Origin: CBDCWT01 sp965223305
Lineage (GTDB): Bacteria > Planctomycetota > Planctomycetia > Pirellulales > Pirellulaceae
Length of the DNA: 64,000 nt
Assembly: GCA_965223305.1 (NCBI GenBank)
Contig: CBDCWT010000046.1
Coordinates: 62,001 to 126,000 of the forward strand
Reading direction: 5' to 3'
How positions within the stretch are numbered: the stretch's first letter is position 1; each line of letters starts with the position of its first letter. Of this stretch, positions 46,101 to 55,700 are shown piece by piece. The position numbers and the translations under genes were made by a program. The notes under the pieces are model-generated. The model saw only the letters and a list, made by a program, of their open reading frames with translations, ran no database searches and was not told the origin of the DNA.

Positions 46101-47570
46101 AGCGCTGAGCTGTTTGAGCTCTACAGAGCTCCGCTCATCGGAGGCGACTCGGTCAAGGTCAGCGACCCGCTCATTAGTGAAGGCGACGTTCACGGAGGAT
46201 TCCAGCTAAACTCGGACACCAACGCGGTCGTCTTCCTGGCCGGCGATGTTGTCCGGTCGACTGGTCTCTATGCGGGCACGATCGACGACGGGGGAGGACT
46301 GACGGCTTCGCGAATCGTGACTGGCTCTTCGGGCTTCACAGTCGAGTTCAATGCGGACCTCGACGTGAACCGGCTAAATCTGTATGACACTCTGGCCGGC
46401 CAACTAGGACCGGCCGACGCTATTCTGAGCGGCGCGGAGAGCGGCGAAGTCTCAGGTTCGCTCATCGTGGACACGTCTCTCCGCGCTGTGACCTTCGTTA
46501 GGTCGGGTTCTCCCTTTGCAGCCGACAGTTACACACTCCGTCTACGTAGCGACGCTGACGCCTTTAGATCCGTGAGCGGTCGGCTGCTCGATGGCAACGG
46601 CGATGGAGTCGGTGGCGACGACCTCGTGCAGACGTTCACCATTTCGCCGACGGCAGAGCGAGCCCGCATCGTTGCAATGATTGATTTCGTCCGTGGTCCG
46701 GGACAAACCGTCAACCTGCCGGCTGGCACAATGAATGGCATTCCCATTTCGATTAGCGACGGCGCGGGAGTCCGATCGATAAGCGTGGGTGTCGAGTTTG
46801 ACCCGACTCTGCTGACCGTCACCGGAGCTACTGTCGGCGACCAGCTGCCTGCCGGCACGACAGTGAGTGTGGACATAGCCACGGCTGGCCGGGTGACTCT
46901 ATCGTTTACGAGTCCCGTTGACTTGCCGAGAGGGCCGGTCAATTTCGTGCGCCTGGAAGCGACGGTGCCCGGGAGCGGACCAACCGACGTCTACCGGCGG
47001 CAGCACATGTTGCGCATAGACGAAGTCGAGGTTCTGGACAGCGGCAGCGTAGAATTGCCGGCAATCGGCGACGACGCGCTGCACGTGGTCGAATATTTCG
47101 GCGACGTCTCAGGAAACGGGCAGATCACGGCCAGCGATGCAGCGCAGGTGGCCCGGGTCGCGGCCGGACTTGACAGTGGTTTTGTCGCGACGCCCCGGTC
47201 GGATCCACGCATCGTCTCCGACATCAGCGGCAATGGCAGGATTAACGCGCTGGACGCCGCACTCATCGCGCAGTTCGTGGCCCGGTTGGACGTCCCGGAG
47301 ATTCCCTCGATTCCCTCGATTCCCGCGGACGTTGCGTCATTCGTGCCGCCGACTGGCGGTGGACAGATGAGTGGAGCGGGGACAAGGCCAGCGGCCGGCG
47401 AAGCTACAGGCCGAGTCACGACGATGGAGTTCTCGGCAAATGTGCCGCTGCCGTACGCTGCGGTTGATCGGGCAATGGCCGAGATTCACGACATGGCGGG
47501 GGATGATGAGGATGACTTGCGGCGACGAGCGCCGTTGGAAGAAGCTATCACGGAGCTGATGTCACTGTGA
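43140..47570 (+). CDS. Giant exported PD40-propeller protein with LEPR motif and cohesin/dockerin-like C-terminus
   Basis: This 1476-aa protein has RBS GGTGGAG 7 nt before the ATG. A basic N-terminus leads into SLEPLEDRRLLSV, the planctomycete LEPR-XLL export motif. About 20 tandem PD40/TolB-like repeats of roughly 49 residues follow (SPDSSRVVYVADQD, ELYSVPIAGG), enough for three propellers. From about 1055 comes an Ig-like part (SSGFTVEFNADLDVNRLNLY), a cohesin-like part from about 1179 (RGPGQTVNLPAGTMNG) and a dockerin-like pair at 1319-1385 (DVSGNGQITASDAAQVARVA, DISGNGRINALDAALIAQFV). The acidic tail ends MAGDDEDDLRRRAPLEEAI. It is a surface or secreted, calcium-binding-type protein. The 2154-aa protein at 52704 shares the C-terminal module. 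Confidence 0.88.
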   Translation: MFNSTRRSPSRQGRSVFHHPRHILQRILSLEPLEDRRLLSVTRLDDPQASIGDVHDFEVTSDGQFGVYRADDGPDFYRQLYSTHFASGEVSRLTEGLPEGAAVLDFKVSADGRVAVFRVTRGLEFPIELYSVPVGGGEMTKLNGQLVDGGDVETAWDRHPLKYDISPDSSRVVYVADQDVDQVFELYSVPIAGGPSTKLNGQLVAGGTFWWRFEISSDSSRVVYMAAQDTDRVLELYSVPIAGGPTIKLNEALSGGRDVWEFHISPDGSRVVYQADQDTDQVRELYSVAITGGGVTRLNDELVLNGNVDDSFEISADSSRVVYLADQETDEVKELYSVPITGGVVTKLNDELVLNGDVDDQFAISPDSSFVVYLADQEMDEVEELYSVPIGGGTAAKLNGPLADEGDVFWWYQLSPDSTRVVYAADQEIDGALELYSVPIDGGTAIKLNGPLPKGGSTSWPRISPDGSRVAYVADQDTDGVAELYSVPLAGGESIKLNSQLVSGGDVKTLPTVGGSPFQFDPDGTQIIYLADQDTNNAVELYSVSVAGVDSLKRSGPLETLGGDISNFQLSSNGLFAVYLADHETEGVTELFSVAVATGKVTKLNGPLVEFGQVRAIQISPDSRYVVYRADQDEVGVMELFSVPIAGGDWTKLSDQIVVSGDVAEFQISSDGRRVVYRADQHEDEVFELFSASLSGGGVTKLNDPLVFGGDVLPDFQLSDDSRYVVYRADQDVDGRTELYSVPMEGGGPIKLNTPIDRFRAVRAIRISPDSSHVVYLADQDFDLVKELYSIPIAGGSPTKLNSPLVGGGDVFDMPGQPLGFQISSDSRRVIYLANQDSLQDLELYSVEITGSSRVKLNDPLVSGGDVEPDFQISPDGSRVVFRADQATDEVFELLSVPIVGGTPTTLNPPLVGEGDVLTDFAISQDSGQVVYRADQASDEVFELYSVPLAGGDSLRLNGELPDDGTVLADFKISEDSRDVVYIANQESAELFELYRAPLIGGDSVKVSDPLISEGDVHGGFQLNSDTNAVVFLAGDVVRSTGLYAGTIDDGGGLTASRIVTGSSGFTVEFNADLDVNRLNLYDTLAGQLGPADAILSGAESGEVSGSLIVDTSLRAVTFVRSGSPFAADSYTLRLRSDADAFRSVSGRLLDGNGDGVGGDDLVQTFTISPTAERARIVAMIDFVRGPGQTVNLPAGTMNGIPISISDGAGVRSISVGVEFDPTLLTVTGATVGDQLPAGTTVSVDIATAGRVTLSFTSPVDLPRGPVNFVRLEATVPGSGPTDVYRRQHMLRIDEVEVLDSGSVELPAIGDDALHVVEYFGDVSGNGQITASDAAQVARVAAGLDSGFVATPRSDPRIVSDISGNGRINALDAALIAQFVARLDVPEIPSIPSIPADVASFVPPTGGGQMSGAGTRPAAGEATGRVTTMEFSANVPLPYAAVDRAMAEIHDMAGDDEDDLRRRAPLEEAITELMSL

Positions 47571-47781
47571 CGGACCCGCGTGCCGCCGCCCCGGTAACGC
47601 CGCATCGTTCACATGGACTTCTCGACGTTCTGCTAATCCCTCATGCAGGCTCCCGCTCAAATCATTCGCCGATCTCGCCGATTCGGTCTATCGACTATTG
47701 ACCTACCGTGAGTCGATGGAGCACACTCAGTTTCGGTTTAATTCCAGCAAGCCAGAAAAGTTGCTGAAACACTGCGTTGGA
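47571..47781 (+). other. Orphan coding-like fragment abutting the MITE
   Basis: From about 47650 one frame reads SFADLADSVYRLLTYRESME then HTQFRFNSSKPEKLLKHCV, which looks like real protein, and runs into the MITE end. I do not recognise the family. It is possibly the 3' part of a lost gene. Confidence 0.3.
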
Positions 47782-47963
47782 TTAACCCGAATTATTCATG
47801 AGCGATCTGCTGCGAGGTCGTAAGTCCATCCGTGGCTTCGTCATGCTTCACAATTCTCCCTCGACGTATTGCTTCAATACGCCTGCGGAAAAATTGCTCG
47901 CCTTCCTTGCCACGAACGTACTGACAACCTCTCGCCACGATCTTCATGAATAATCCGGGTTAA
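47782..47963 (+). mobile_element. 182-bp TTAA-ended MITE, copy 2
   Basis: Same ends and length as 38991-39172. It lies directly between an orphan coding fragment and a signal-peptide-like frame, and seems to have removed the natural start of the next gene. Confidence 0.85.
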
Positions 47964-47964
47964 G

Positions 47965-48438
47965 GTTCTACGGCCGGTCATCCTAGCCTGTTTCACGGTG
48001 GCCATTGTTTTCACCGTCATTCCAGCTACGTTCCCTGCACAGGCGGCGGATGCGGTCGGTCGGTCCGTTAGCGATCTGCTGGAACAGCTTGAGGAAATGA
48101 ACAGCAGTCCAGAACGCTTCAGCGATGAATGGGCGGATCAGCTTCGGCGGATTGTGTTGATCGGCCCAGAGGCCGTTCCGGATTTGGTCCGAGAACTCGA
48201 TCGCACGTCGAATGATATGATGCTCCGGTGCCTCGGGTTTGTTCTACGGGCCATTGGCGACCAGCGCGCCATTCCAGCGTTGATACGCTCGATCCCCAAG
48301 ACGCTGCGGCCACCTGGCTCAGATATGGATGCTTGGAGCACCTTGTTGCGAGCTTCGCAATACTGTTGTTTACCCAACCACCGACAAAGCATGGCGAAGT
48401 CACAACCGCTGTATTTGATGACACCTGCGGCAACCTGA
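47965..48438 (+). pseudogene. Exported HEAT-type protein, start disrupted by the MITE
   Basis: The frame continues from the MITE end as VLRPVILACFTVAIVFTVIP then ATFPAQAADA, a good signal peptide lacking an ATG; the only nearby start, GTG 47998, lies inside it. The mature part (LLEQLEEMNSSPERF, LIGPEAVPDLVRELDR, VLRAIGDQRAIPALIRSIPK) is HEAT-like and resembles planctomycete periplasmic HEAT proteins. The C-terminus beyond RPPGSDMDAW does not fit and may be frameshifted. Probably inactive. Confidence 0.5.
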
Positions 48439-48474
48439 TTCAGATACTACAGCAACATTAGCTTGAAGACAGAC

Positions 48475-49020
48475 ATGCTCATCAGTCACGGGAGCGAAGG
48501 AGCGTCCAAGACGAATCGGCGGAATATCCTCCGCCTCGGGTCCGCTTCATTTGCGTTTCCGTTGCTCGCCATCCTTGATGTTGGCTGCACGTCGAACAGA
48601 GACGGAACAGCACGTAGCATTGAGCGTGTGACCGACAACGAATCCACCGAGAACGAGACCGAGACAGGAGCCGCGATGACGATTCAATATTTGGAAGTGG
48701 TGAGTCCTGATGTCGACGCAATTTGCAAAACGTACGAGCAACTGCTTGGAGTGAAATTTGGCGAGCCGGATGCGAATTTGGGCAACGCTCGTACGGCCAA
48801 ACTACCTAATGGCGGCTTGCTAGGCGTTCGTGCTCCGCTCCGAGACACCGAGGAACCGATCGTTCGTCCGTACTTTCTCGTCGAAGACATTGACGCGTCG
48901 GTCTCCAAGGCGGCAGATTCGGGTGCTGAGATTGCACTTCCGCCGATGGAGCTTGCCGGCCACGGAAGGTGTGCCATCTTCATACAAGGTGGTGCCGAAC
49001 ATGGGCTTTGGCAACTCTAG
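48475..49020 (+). CDS. Exported VOC/glyoxalase-domain lipoprotein
   Basis: This 181-aa protein begins with a twin-arginine-like segment (TNRRNILRLGSASFAF) and a lipobox-like LAILDVGC. An acidic linker precedes a single VOC (glyoxalase/bleomycin-resistance) domain: MTIQYLEVVSPDVDAICKTY, LLGVKFGEPDANLGNARTAK, VRPYFLVEDIDASVSKAADS and HGRCAIFIQGGAEHGLWQL. VOC proteins bind metals or small hydrophobic ligands. ATG 48475 is chosen over TTG 48463. The location outside the cytoplasm is unusual for this domain. Confidence 0.75.
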   Translation: MLISHGSEGASKTNRRNILRLGSASFAFPLLAILDVGCTSNRDGTARSIERVTDNESTENETETGAAMTIQYLEVVSPDVDAICKTYEQLLGVKFGEPDANLGNARTAKLPNGGLLGVRAPLRDTEEPIVRPYFLVEDIDASVSKAADSGAEIALPPMELAGHGRCAIFIQGGAEHGLWQL

Positions 49021-49274
49021 AGTGCTTCGGCCGATGAAGCCGATGCGTCTTCGTAATTCGCCGAATCTGCATCGGTCGGTCTAAACGACGCAGATTCGGC
49101 ACTTCCGCTTGAGTAGCGCGAGCACGTAAAGTGTATACTGGTCGCAAACCAAGGGAATGCGCGAAGGAAACGCGGGTTGATCCTTTCAGAGACCGCTGAC
49201 GCATCAAACGCCTTTCCAGGAACTGCACTTCGTCCGTCTGGAAGAACCAGACTCAACAACAGGACAAGAACGCC

Positions 49275-50681
49275 ATGTTTCCCCATCTTCGGCATGACGT
49301 GTTGTTGAGCGCATTGTTTACCGTGCTGGTTTGCAGCCAGTTCGCGGTTGCGACTGACACAGAAACGACACTTCCTCGATACAAGTTCAAGGTCGGGCAG
49401 GAGCTACTCTACAAGTTGGTGTCTGAAGAAAAACTTCTTTGGGAGAATGAGACGGGCCGCGAGATGAATCGCGAATGGCGAATATATGTAGTTGGGCACA
49501 ATCCTGATGGGAGCTGGAAATTGGTCGTTCGCTCCACGGTGAAGAACATTAAGGTCCCGGTCGAAGGCGACCCAATCGTGACGTTCGAGAACGATTTTCT
49601 CGGCAACTGCAACCTGCAGCCTGATGGGTCGTACGCCCCCAACTGGTCGATGGGCTATCACTTTTGGTTCAAGTTTTACCCCGATGAAGTGTTGCTTCGG
49701 TTGCCACAAGACCAGAAAGAACTTCAGAAAGGGTGGCAGTACGATGCGCCCGCAAGTGGTGCCCAACTTGCATTCCATACAGAATCGCTGGACAGCGGGA
49801 ATTTCCAGTTTGTGGGACGCCGCACTGAGCAAACGGACGCCGCGAACGAGACGATACGAACGGTCGATGTCGACTTCGACAGTCTGAGGGGATTGGCGAC
49901 GAGGATCGTCACCAATTGGAATGTCCAGCGGGGTGCGAATGGCAAGAACGGACACGTGCGTTTCACCGTCGAACTCATTGATGTGTACACTCATGATGAA
50001 AGGTGGGTGTCGACATTTTCGTCGGAAGCAGACAAGTACTTAGCCGTCAACGAAAAGTACTGGCGAACGTATGAGCGCCTTTCCTATCTAGCCGAGTCTC
50101 GGTTGCAATGCAGCACGATACTCAACGAGCTTCGGAAGTCGCTTGTAGAAGCACGCGAGTACGCAAGCTTGACGAAGGAGCTATATTCCGCACGCATCGC
50201 CATCCACGACGAGCATCTCGCGACAAGCGCATTGGCTCGCGCTGAGAAGCGCGAGCCAACCTATTCCATGGCACCTCTTGATTGGGTCACGACGGACTTC
50301 GATGACGAACGTCACCAACTCCAGGATTACCGTGGTCAGGTAGTATTGCTTGACTTTTGGTACAGTGGCTGCACCCACTGCATCAAGGCGATTCCCGCAC
50401 TGAAAGCACTGTCTAAAAAATATGCTACAGCGCCCGTTACCATTCTTGGCGTAAACAACGACCGACATGACCGGGATGCACTTCACGTCATTGATAGGTT
50501 TGACCTGCGATATCAGAATCTTCGAAATTCCGGCATATCGAAAAGGTATAGTGTTGGTGCGTGGCCCACGTTCATCGTGCTCGACCAATCCGGTCGGGTC
50601 GCTTCCATCCATGAAGGGGGTGGAAATCTGGAGCGGCTAGAACTTGACATATCGCAGGTTATCGACGAGCTGCTGCAGTGA
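49275..50681 (+). CDS. Exported protein with C-terminal thioredoxin (TlpA-like) domain
   Basis: This 468-aa protein has a signal peptide (LSALFTVLVCSQFAVA before TDTE). A beta-rich domain of about 220 residues of unknown role follows (FKVGQELLYKLVSEEKL), then a helical linker, and a TlpA/AhpC-TSA thioredoxin domain from about 340: QDYRGQVVLLDFWYSGCTHC with the CxxC active site, VTILGVNNDRHDRDAL and VGAWPTFIVLDQSGRVAS with the cis-Pro. It should reduce or isomerise disulfides in the periplasm. The linker contains a 28-bp perfect hairpin of REP type (50232-50259). Confidence 0.85.
   Translation: MFPHLRHDVLLSALFTVLVCSQFAVATDTETTLPRYKFKVGQELLYKLVSEEKLLWENETGREMNREWRIYVVGHNPDGSWKLVVRSTVKNIKVPVEGDPIVTFENDFLGNCNLQPDGSYAPNWSMGYHFWFKFYPDEVLLRLPQDQKELQKGWQYDAPASGAQLAFHTESLDSGNFQFVGRRTEQTDAANETIRTVDVDFDSLRGLATRIVTNWNVQRGANGKNGHVRFTVELIDVYTHDERWVSTFSSEADKYLAVNEKYWRTYERLSYLAESRLQCSTILNELRKSLVEAREYASLTKELYSARIAIHDEHLATSALARAEKREPTYSMAPLDWVTTDFDDERHQLQDYRGQVVLLDFWYSGCTHCIKAIPALKALSKKYATAPVTILGVNNDRHDRDALHVIDRFDLRYQNLRNSGISKRYSVGAWPTFIVLDQSGRVASIHEGGGNLERLELDISQVIDELLQ
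50232..50259. repeat. REP-type hairpin inside a coding region
   Basis: TTGGCTCGCGCT and AGCGCGAGCCAA are perfect inverted arms with a GAGA loop. It is in frame, encoding LARAEKRE in the linker before the thioredoxin domain. Confidence 0.75.
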
Positions 50682-50779
50682 GTTGCCTGCATCAGATGTG
50701 TCATGTCGAGGTTGTACCCCGTATTGGCCCGTCCGCGGCCGAGTCGTGATTTTCGGCGAATCGTTGCCATACCCCCAGC

Positions 50780-51070
50780 TCGCTGAAAACGGAACTCCCG
50801 AAAGTGCGTCGGTCACCTTGCCGATGAGTCCAACGGTGTTGGTTAAGTGCGTTCGGCGTGAAACGACGCGAGTTCCAGACCTTTGCAACGCGCGGTGCTG
50901 AGCCCTCCCGCCTTCCAGACCGGGAGGCCAGTTTCGCCCCACGAAACGGCGCATTTCAGGCACGTTCGTGCGAGTTAGCGAATTGCCCGGCGTGCAACCG
51001 GTGGATCGTCCAACGCAGCGAAACGCGACGAGCAGCCGTGTCAAAGTGAGGGCACGTGCTCGGGTTACCT
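50780..51070 (+). repeat. Dispersed intergenic repeat copy
   Basis: GTGCGTCGGTCACCTTGCCG (50800) with ATGAG after it, CGGCGTGAAACGACGCGAG (50851), CGTTCGTGCGAGTTAGCGAA (50963), CAACCGGTGGATCGTCC (50996), GTGAGGGCACG (51046) match other copies. No gene occurs between 50682 and 51101. Confidence 0.5.
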
Positions 51071-51101
51071 GCCGACTGGATGGCTGTTTGACGCTTACCT
51101 G

Positions 51102-52307
51102 CTACTCTCGATGCTTGCCCTCGAGAGAATGTCGAACGTGTATGATTCGTGTGTAGAGCACGACGGACAGCAAGGCAATGGCGACACAGCCCAGCCACAG
51201 CGGGGTAGGCCCGAAGCGGCTGAGCACAAGCCCCCCCAAGGGCGCGCCGACCGTCAGCGACAGCGAGCAGGTCATCCCCAGGAATCCGAAGTACCGGGCT
51301 CGGACTGCCAAGGGGGCCATGTCGGCCACCACCGCTTGATTGAATGCTGCTTGCATGATTTCGCCGACCGTCCAGACCGCGATTGAGGCGGCGAACATCC
51401 AAAACGTCGCGGCAACGGTCGTGGCAGCGAACCCCAACGCGACGAAGAGACCGCCGGTCAAGATTACACGCAGGCGCTCGTAACGGCGCAGCATCTGCGT
51501 CATCGGCAACTGCAGCAGCACGATCAGCACACCGTTGACGGCGATCAGCCGTCCGAAGTCCGTGTTGCTAAAACCGAGACTACGGATGTAAATCGGCAGC
51601 GTGGACATACCCTGTTGATAGACCATCGCGACCAGCCCCGTGGCGCAGCAGAACAGCAGGAATGTGCGGTCGCGGCAAATGACCGAGAGCCCGTTGACGA
51701 ACGACACGCCCGAACTGTCCGCGCTGGCCGGCTTGGTTTCACGCAGAGTAAACAAGATCAGCACTCCAAAGGTCGCTGCTGTCGCCGCATCGCAGACGAA
51801 CAGCAACTGCCAGGAATACTCGCTCAACCAGCCGCCGAGTGGTGGGGCCACGGCAAATCCCAGATTGATCGCCACGTACATCAGCGAAAAAGCGTGCGGC
51901 CTTTGCGCCGGTGGAGTCAAGTCGCCGATCATGGCGGAGGCGGCCGGTCGGTAAAGCTCGCTGAGCAACGCGAACAGCCCGATGACCGCCAGCAGCAACC
52001 AACGGTCGGTGATCCGGCTCATTGCCAGCAAGGTCGCGGCGGCTCCAAAAGTGGCGACCAACAGTACCGGTTGGCGGCCCAATCGGTCGGCCAGATGTCC
52101 GCCCAAAACAGCTGCCACAATAGCACCCAGTCCGAAAACTCCGATGCAGGTCGTCGCAAAGCCGATGCTGAAACCCAGTTCGGCGCTCAAGTAGATGGTC
52201 AGAAAGATCAGCACGAAGGACCCCGCGCGGTTGACTAAGGCTCCAAAACAGAGCAGGTGGACGTGGCGGGGGAGACGAATGTAGTCGCGCAGCACGCCGG
52301 GCCTCAC
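51102..52307 (-). CDS. Major facilitator superfamily transporter
   Basis: This 401-aa protein has 12 predicted membrane helices and MFS signatures: the loop 2-3 motif GGHLADRLGRQPVLL, LYRPAASAMIGDLTPPAQRP in the fourth-helix region, and symmetrical second-half counterparts (GRLIAVNGVLIVLLQLPMTQ; LGMTCSLSLTVGAPLGGLVL). It is closest in style to MDR/drug-export MFS members (MdtG/YceL-like). The start is GTG at 52307. It is alone on its strand; the cargo is unknown. Confidence 0.9.
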   Translation of the reverse strand: MRPGVLRDYIRLPRHVHLLCFGALVNRAGSFVLIFLTIYLSAELGFSIGFATTCIGVFGLGAIVAAVLGGHLADRLGRQPVLLVATFGAAATLLAMSRITDRWLLLAVIGLFALLSELYRPAASAMIGDLTPPAQRPHAFSLMYVAINLGFAVAPPLGGWLSEYSWQLLFVCDAATAATFGVLILFTLRETKPASADSSGVSFVNGLSVICRDRTFLLFCCATGLVAMVYQQGMSTLPIYIRSLGFSNTDFGRLIAVNGVLIVLLQLPMTQMLRRYERLRVILTGGLFVALGFAATTVAATFWMFAASIAVWTVGEIMQAAFNQAVVADMAPLAVRARYFGFLGMTCSLSLTVGAPLGGLVLSRFGPTPLWLGCVAIALLSVVLYTRIIHVRHSLEGKHRE

Positions 52308-52607
52308 AGTCGTTCGTCGACAGGGTCAGTGATACCAGTAAGAGAGGGCAGCCGGAACATAGGTTCAGGCGGTGTTACCGGAAGCTAGCTGGTGGGGGTT
52401 CGATCGCTTCTGCTCGTAACGAGACCACCCAGTTTCGCCGCGCACGAATGTGCACGGTTTCAGCACTTCCGTGCGACTTAGCAAGATTCATCCGTCCGCT
52501 TCCGGAGCAGGACCAAGAGCAGGAGCAGGAGCAGGAAACGGGGCCGTGGAACGCGGTTAGGCTTCGATATCACGTCTATCGCACAGAGCGCCAGCACGGT
52601 CGGCAAC
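52308..52607 (+). other. Intergenic stretch
   Basis: No gene. A weak dispersed-repeat copy (TTCCGTGCGACTTAGCAAGA, 52467) and a short GGAGCA microsatellite (52515-52540) are present. Confidence 0.4.
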
Positions 52608-52654
52608 GTCACGCGGAGCGTGACGTCTACGTAGCCATCACGCTCCGCGTGATG
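52608..52654. repeat. Pair of opposed REP palindromes
   Basis: GTCACGCGGAGCGTGAC (52608-52624) and CATCACGCTCCGCGTGATG (52636-52654) are palindromes in opposite orientation 11 bp apart. They lie about 50 bp beyond the stop of the 2154-aa gene and may end its transcript. Confidence 0.65.
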
Positions 52655-52703
52655 AGGCATCTGCAAGTGTCGCTGCTATCGGAAATCAACGTCAACAATA
52701 GAG

Positions 52704-55700
52704 CTACAGTCCCGAAACCAAACTCTCCGAAACTGCGTCGTCGAGTAAGTCGTCATCGAGCAGTTCCTCGAAGACGGCGTCCAGTGCCTCTCCGTTAGGC
52801 GCGCTCGGAGCGTCATCAGTGTCTGCCATCCCCAAGTCATCATCCACAAATCCCAAGGCCCGTAAGGCACTGTCGTTGGCATCCTGCGCCGGATCTGTCT
52901 GCAACGCTTCGACCAATTGCTGGGGAACGATTGCTGAGGTCAACACTCCCGATGGGATCTCCGGGATCGTGTCGACCGGCAGTAGAGCTGCAACCTGAGC
53001 AACCTGGGACGCGTCCGCCGCATTCACCCGGTTGTTCCCGCTCACATCGGCAATTACCCCCGGATCGGTGCTCGGTGTGGCCGCAAAGCCGTCGATCAAT
53101 AACGCGGCATGTTGCGCGACTTGCGACGCATCGGCCGCGTTCACCCGACCGTTCCCGGTAACGTCCGCAAAGTACTCGAGCACATGCAAGCCGTCGTCGT
53201 CGATGACAGGGACACTGTTCGACGCCGAGTCCGTGGCACTCGCCGTGTGAATGTTCAACACCTGGGAATCGAGATAGATCGCGTTGGCATCGGCCGTCGG
53301 AACGCTCGCCGTCAGATCGACCAGCGTGTTCGCGCCTGCAGGCAAGTCCACCGTACTGGTCAGGGTGACTACTGCCGTGCCGGCAGTGGACGTATCCAGG
53401 TTCACCGCGGCACCCGCCGGCATGTTCGCGCCGGCAGCCACCGCGGAAATCTCCAGAAGCGCCGGATCGTAGTCGATCGACAGCGACACACTCCGCAGTC
53501 CCGTGCCGTCGCTGATCGTCACCGGCAAGCCCGTCGTAACATTGGCCGGTAGGTTTACCGGTTGACCCGGACCGCGGACAAAGTCGTCTATGCTGAGCGT
53601 GACCGAGCCCGCTGCCGGTGCCACAATCTCGAAGTTCCCGACGTAGTTGTCGCCAGGCGTGCCATCGCCGTTACCATCCAAGGCACGAGCTGTCGTGTCT
53701 TCAAAGGCATCCGCGCCGCTGCGCAGCGTTGCCGTGTAGGTGTCCGCCGCCAGCGTGCCACCGGTGGCAATGAAGTAAATCATGTCGTCCGACGAGTCGA
53801 CTACCAGTGATCCCGTGACTGCGCCACTGGAGGCACCGGTTAACGTAACATCGGCCGCGCCAAGCCCCGCCGATGTGTCGTAGAGGTTTAAGTCGGCCGT
53901 GTCGATTGGGGCATTGAACTGGGCCATGAAGCCCGTGCTCGTACCCGCGAAGTTCGACACCGCGAAGCTGGCCGGGCCATCGTCGTCCTGGATCGTAGTC
54001 GTGGCCTGCTGCGTACCGTCTTCATTGCCGTTGGTCACCGTTTCGATGTCGAGCACGACGGTCTCGTTGTCTTCATCTTCCGTATCCTGAACTGCGGTGA
54101 CTGTTACCGAACCAGTGGTGGCGCCGGCGGCGATCACCACTTGTGTTCCGGAGAGTGTGAAGTCGCTGGCCGCGGCCGTGCCGCTAGCCGCAAGATCAAC
54201 GGTCACGTCGAGCGTGGTCGCCTCCGACAGGGTGACTGTGAAAGTCGCGACGCCGCCTTCCTCAGGAATCTCGGCGTTATCGACCGAGATGCTGACGTCC
54301 GGTACTACCGGATCGTCGTCATCGACAATGGTGATGGTGACTTGTTGCTCTCCAGCCTCGTCGCCGTTGGTGACGCCGGAGATGTCGACGATCACCGTCT
54401 CGTCGTCATCGTCGACGGTGTCTTGTACCGTCGTGATTTCAACCGAGCCGGTTGTCTGTCCTGTGGGAATGACGATCTGAGTGCCGGTAATCGTAAAGTC
54501 GTCGTCCAACGTTGCTGTTCCGGAAATCTCCAGATCGACCGTTATGTCGACCGTATGAGCTTCGGACAGAGTCGCGGTGACAACCGCCGTCGCTGGGTCT
54601 TCGGTAACGGTCGCCACATCGGCCGAAATCGAGACCGTCGGTTGCAGATTCTGGTTAAACCAAACGCGGCTACCGGGGCCGTCGCCGCGGACGTTGGCCT
54701 CGAGAAGATCGAGGTCGCCATCGCCGTCGATATCTCCGATTTCGGCAAAGTCAATACGCCGGGCGCCGCCCGCGAAGGTCAGGCGTTGGCCGGAGTCCTG
54801 AAAAGTGGCATTGCCATCGTTCAACCAAATCTCGGTGCCCGCCCCGAATCGCTGGAACGGGATAACATCCAGGTCACCATCTCCGTCCATATCACCGATT
54901 CGGACACGATAAATCTGTGCTGTCCCGCCGCCGAGGTTCTGACCGGTGTCAAAGAAGTTACCATCTCCGTCATTGAGATAGATGAACGCACCATTGCCGC
55001 TGTAAACCGTACCTCCCACCAGATCCATGTCGCCATCGCCGTCCAGGTCCCCCACGGCGACGTCCTTGGTTGCTCGGAACCCTCCCAGCGTTTGACCACT
55101 GTCCACAAAGTTCCCACTGCCATCATTGAAGTAAATGTGGTTGGGCGTACCGTTGTTACCTTCCCAAGCGTCCAGGTCGCCGTCGTTATCGAGGTCCGCC
55201 AGCTCGACGGCATCGGTGGAGTGGTTACCCAGACCTTGGCCGGTGTTGGTGAAGTTGCCACTGCCATCGTTCAGCCAGATTTGGTTGCCGCCGTAGCGGA
55301 TCCCCAGGAAGAGATCCAAGTCGCCGTCACCGTCCAAGTCGCCAGCTCGGGTCTGTGTACCACCGGGGCTAATACCCGAGTTGGTGAAGTTCCCCGAGCC
55401 ATCGTTCAGCATGATCCGGCCGCCAGCGACGTCGAGGTCCCCGTCGCCATCCACATCAGCGAAGGAAAACTCTCCTAAGCCACCGCCTAACGTTTGGCCG
55501 CTGTTAGTGAACGTGCCGGTACCGTCGTTCAACCAGGTTTGGTCACCGCCTCGGATGGCATCCAAGTCGCCGTCATCGTCGATGTCCCCGACGGCAATAT
55601 GTGACAGTGCATGCTGCCCGAAGGCCACGCCACCGTCTTCAAATTGGCCACTCCCGCCAGCGGCTGTGTAGAATTGCCAAACCTCCGGTGTGGCTGCTCC

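Noticed and set aside
52505..52540. GGAGCA microsatellite as a phase-variation tract
   Set aside because: It is very short, imperfect and not within or directly before a gene start.
54141..55478. Long plus-strand open frame of 445 codons
   Set aside because: It is antisense to the FG-GAP repeats of the 2154-aa gene; the periodic GC-rich coding repeats keep the reverse frame open. No family or RBS.
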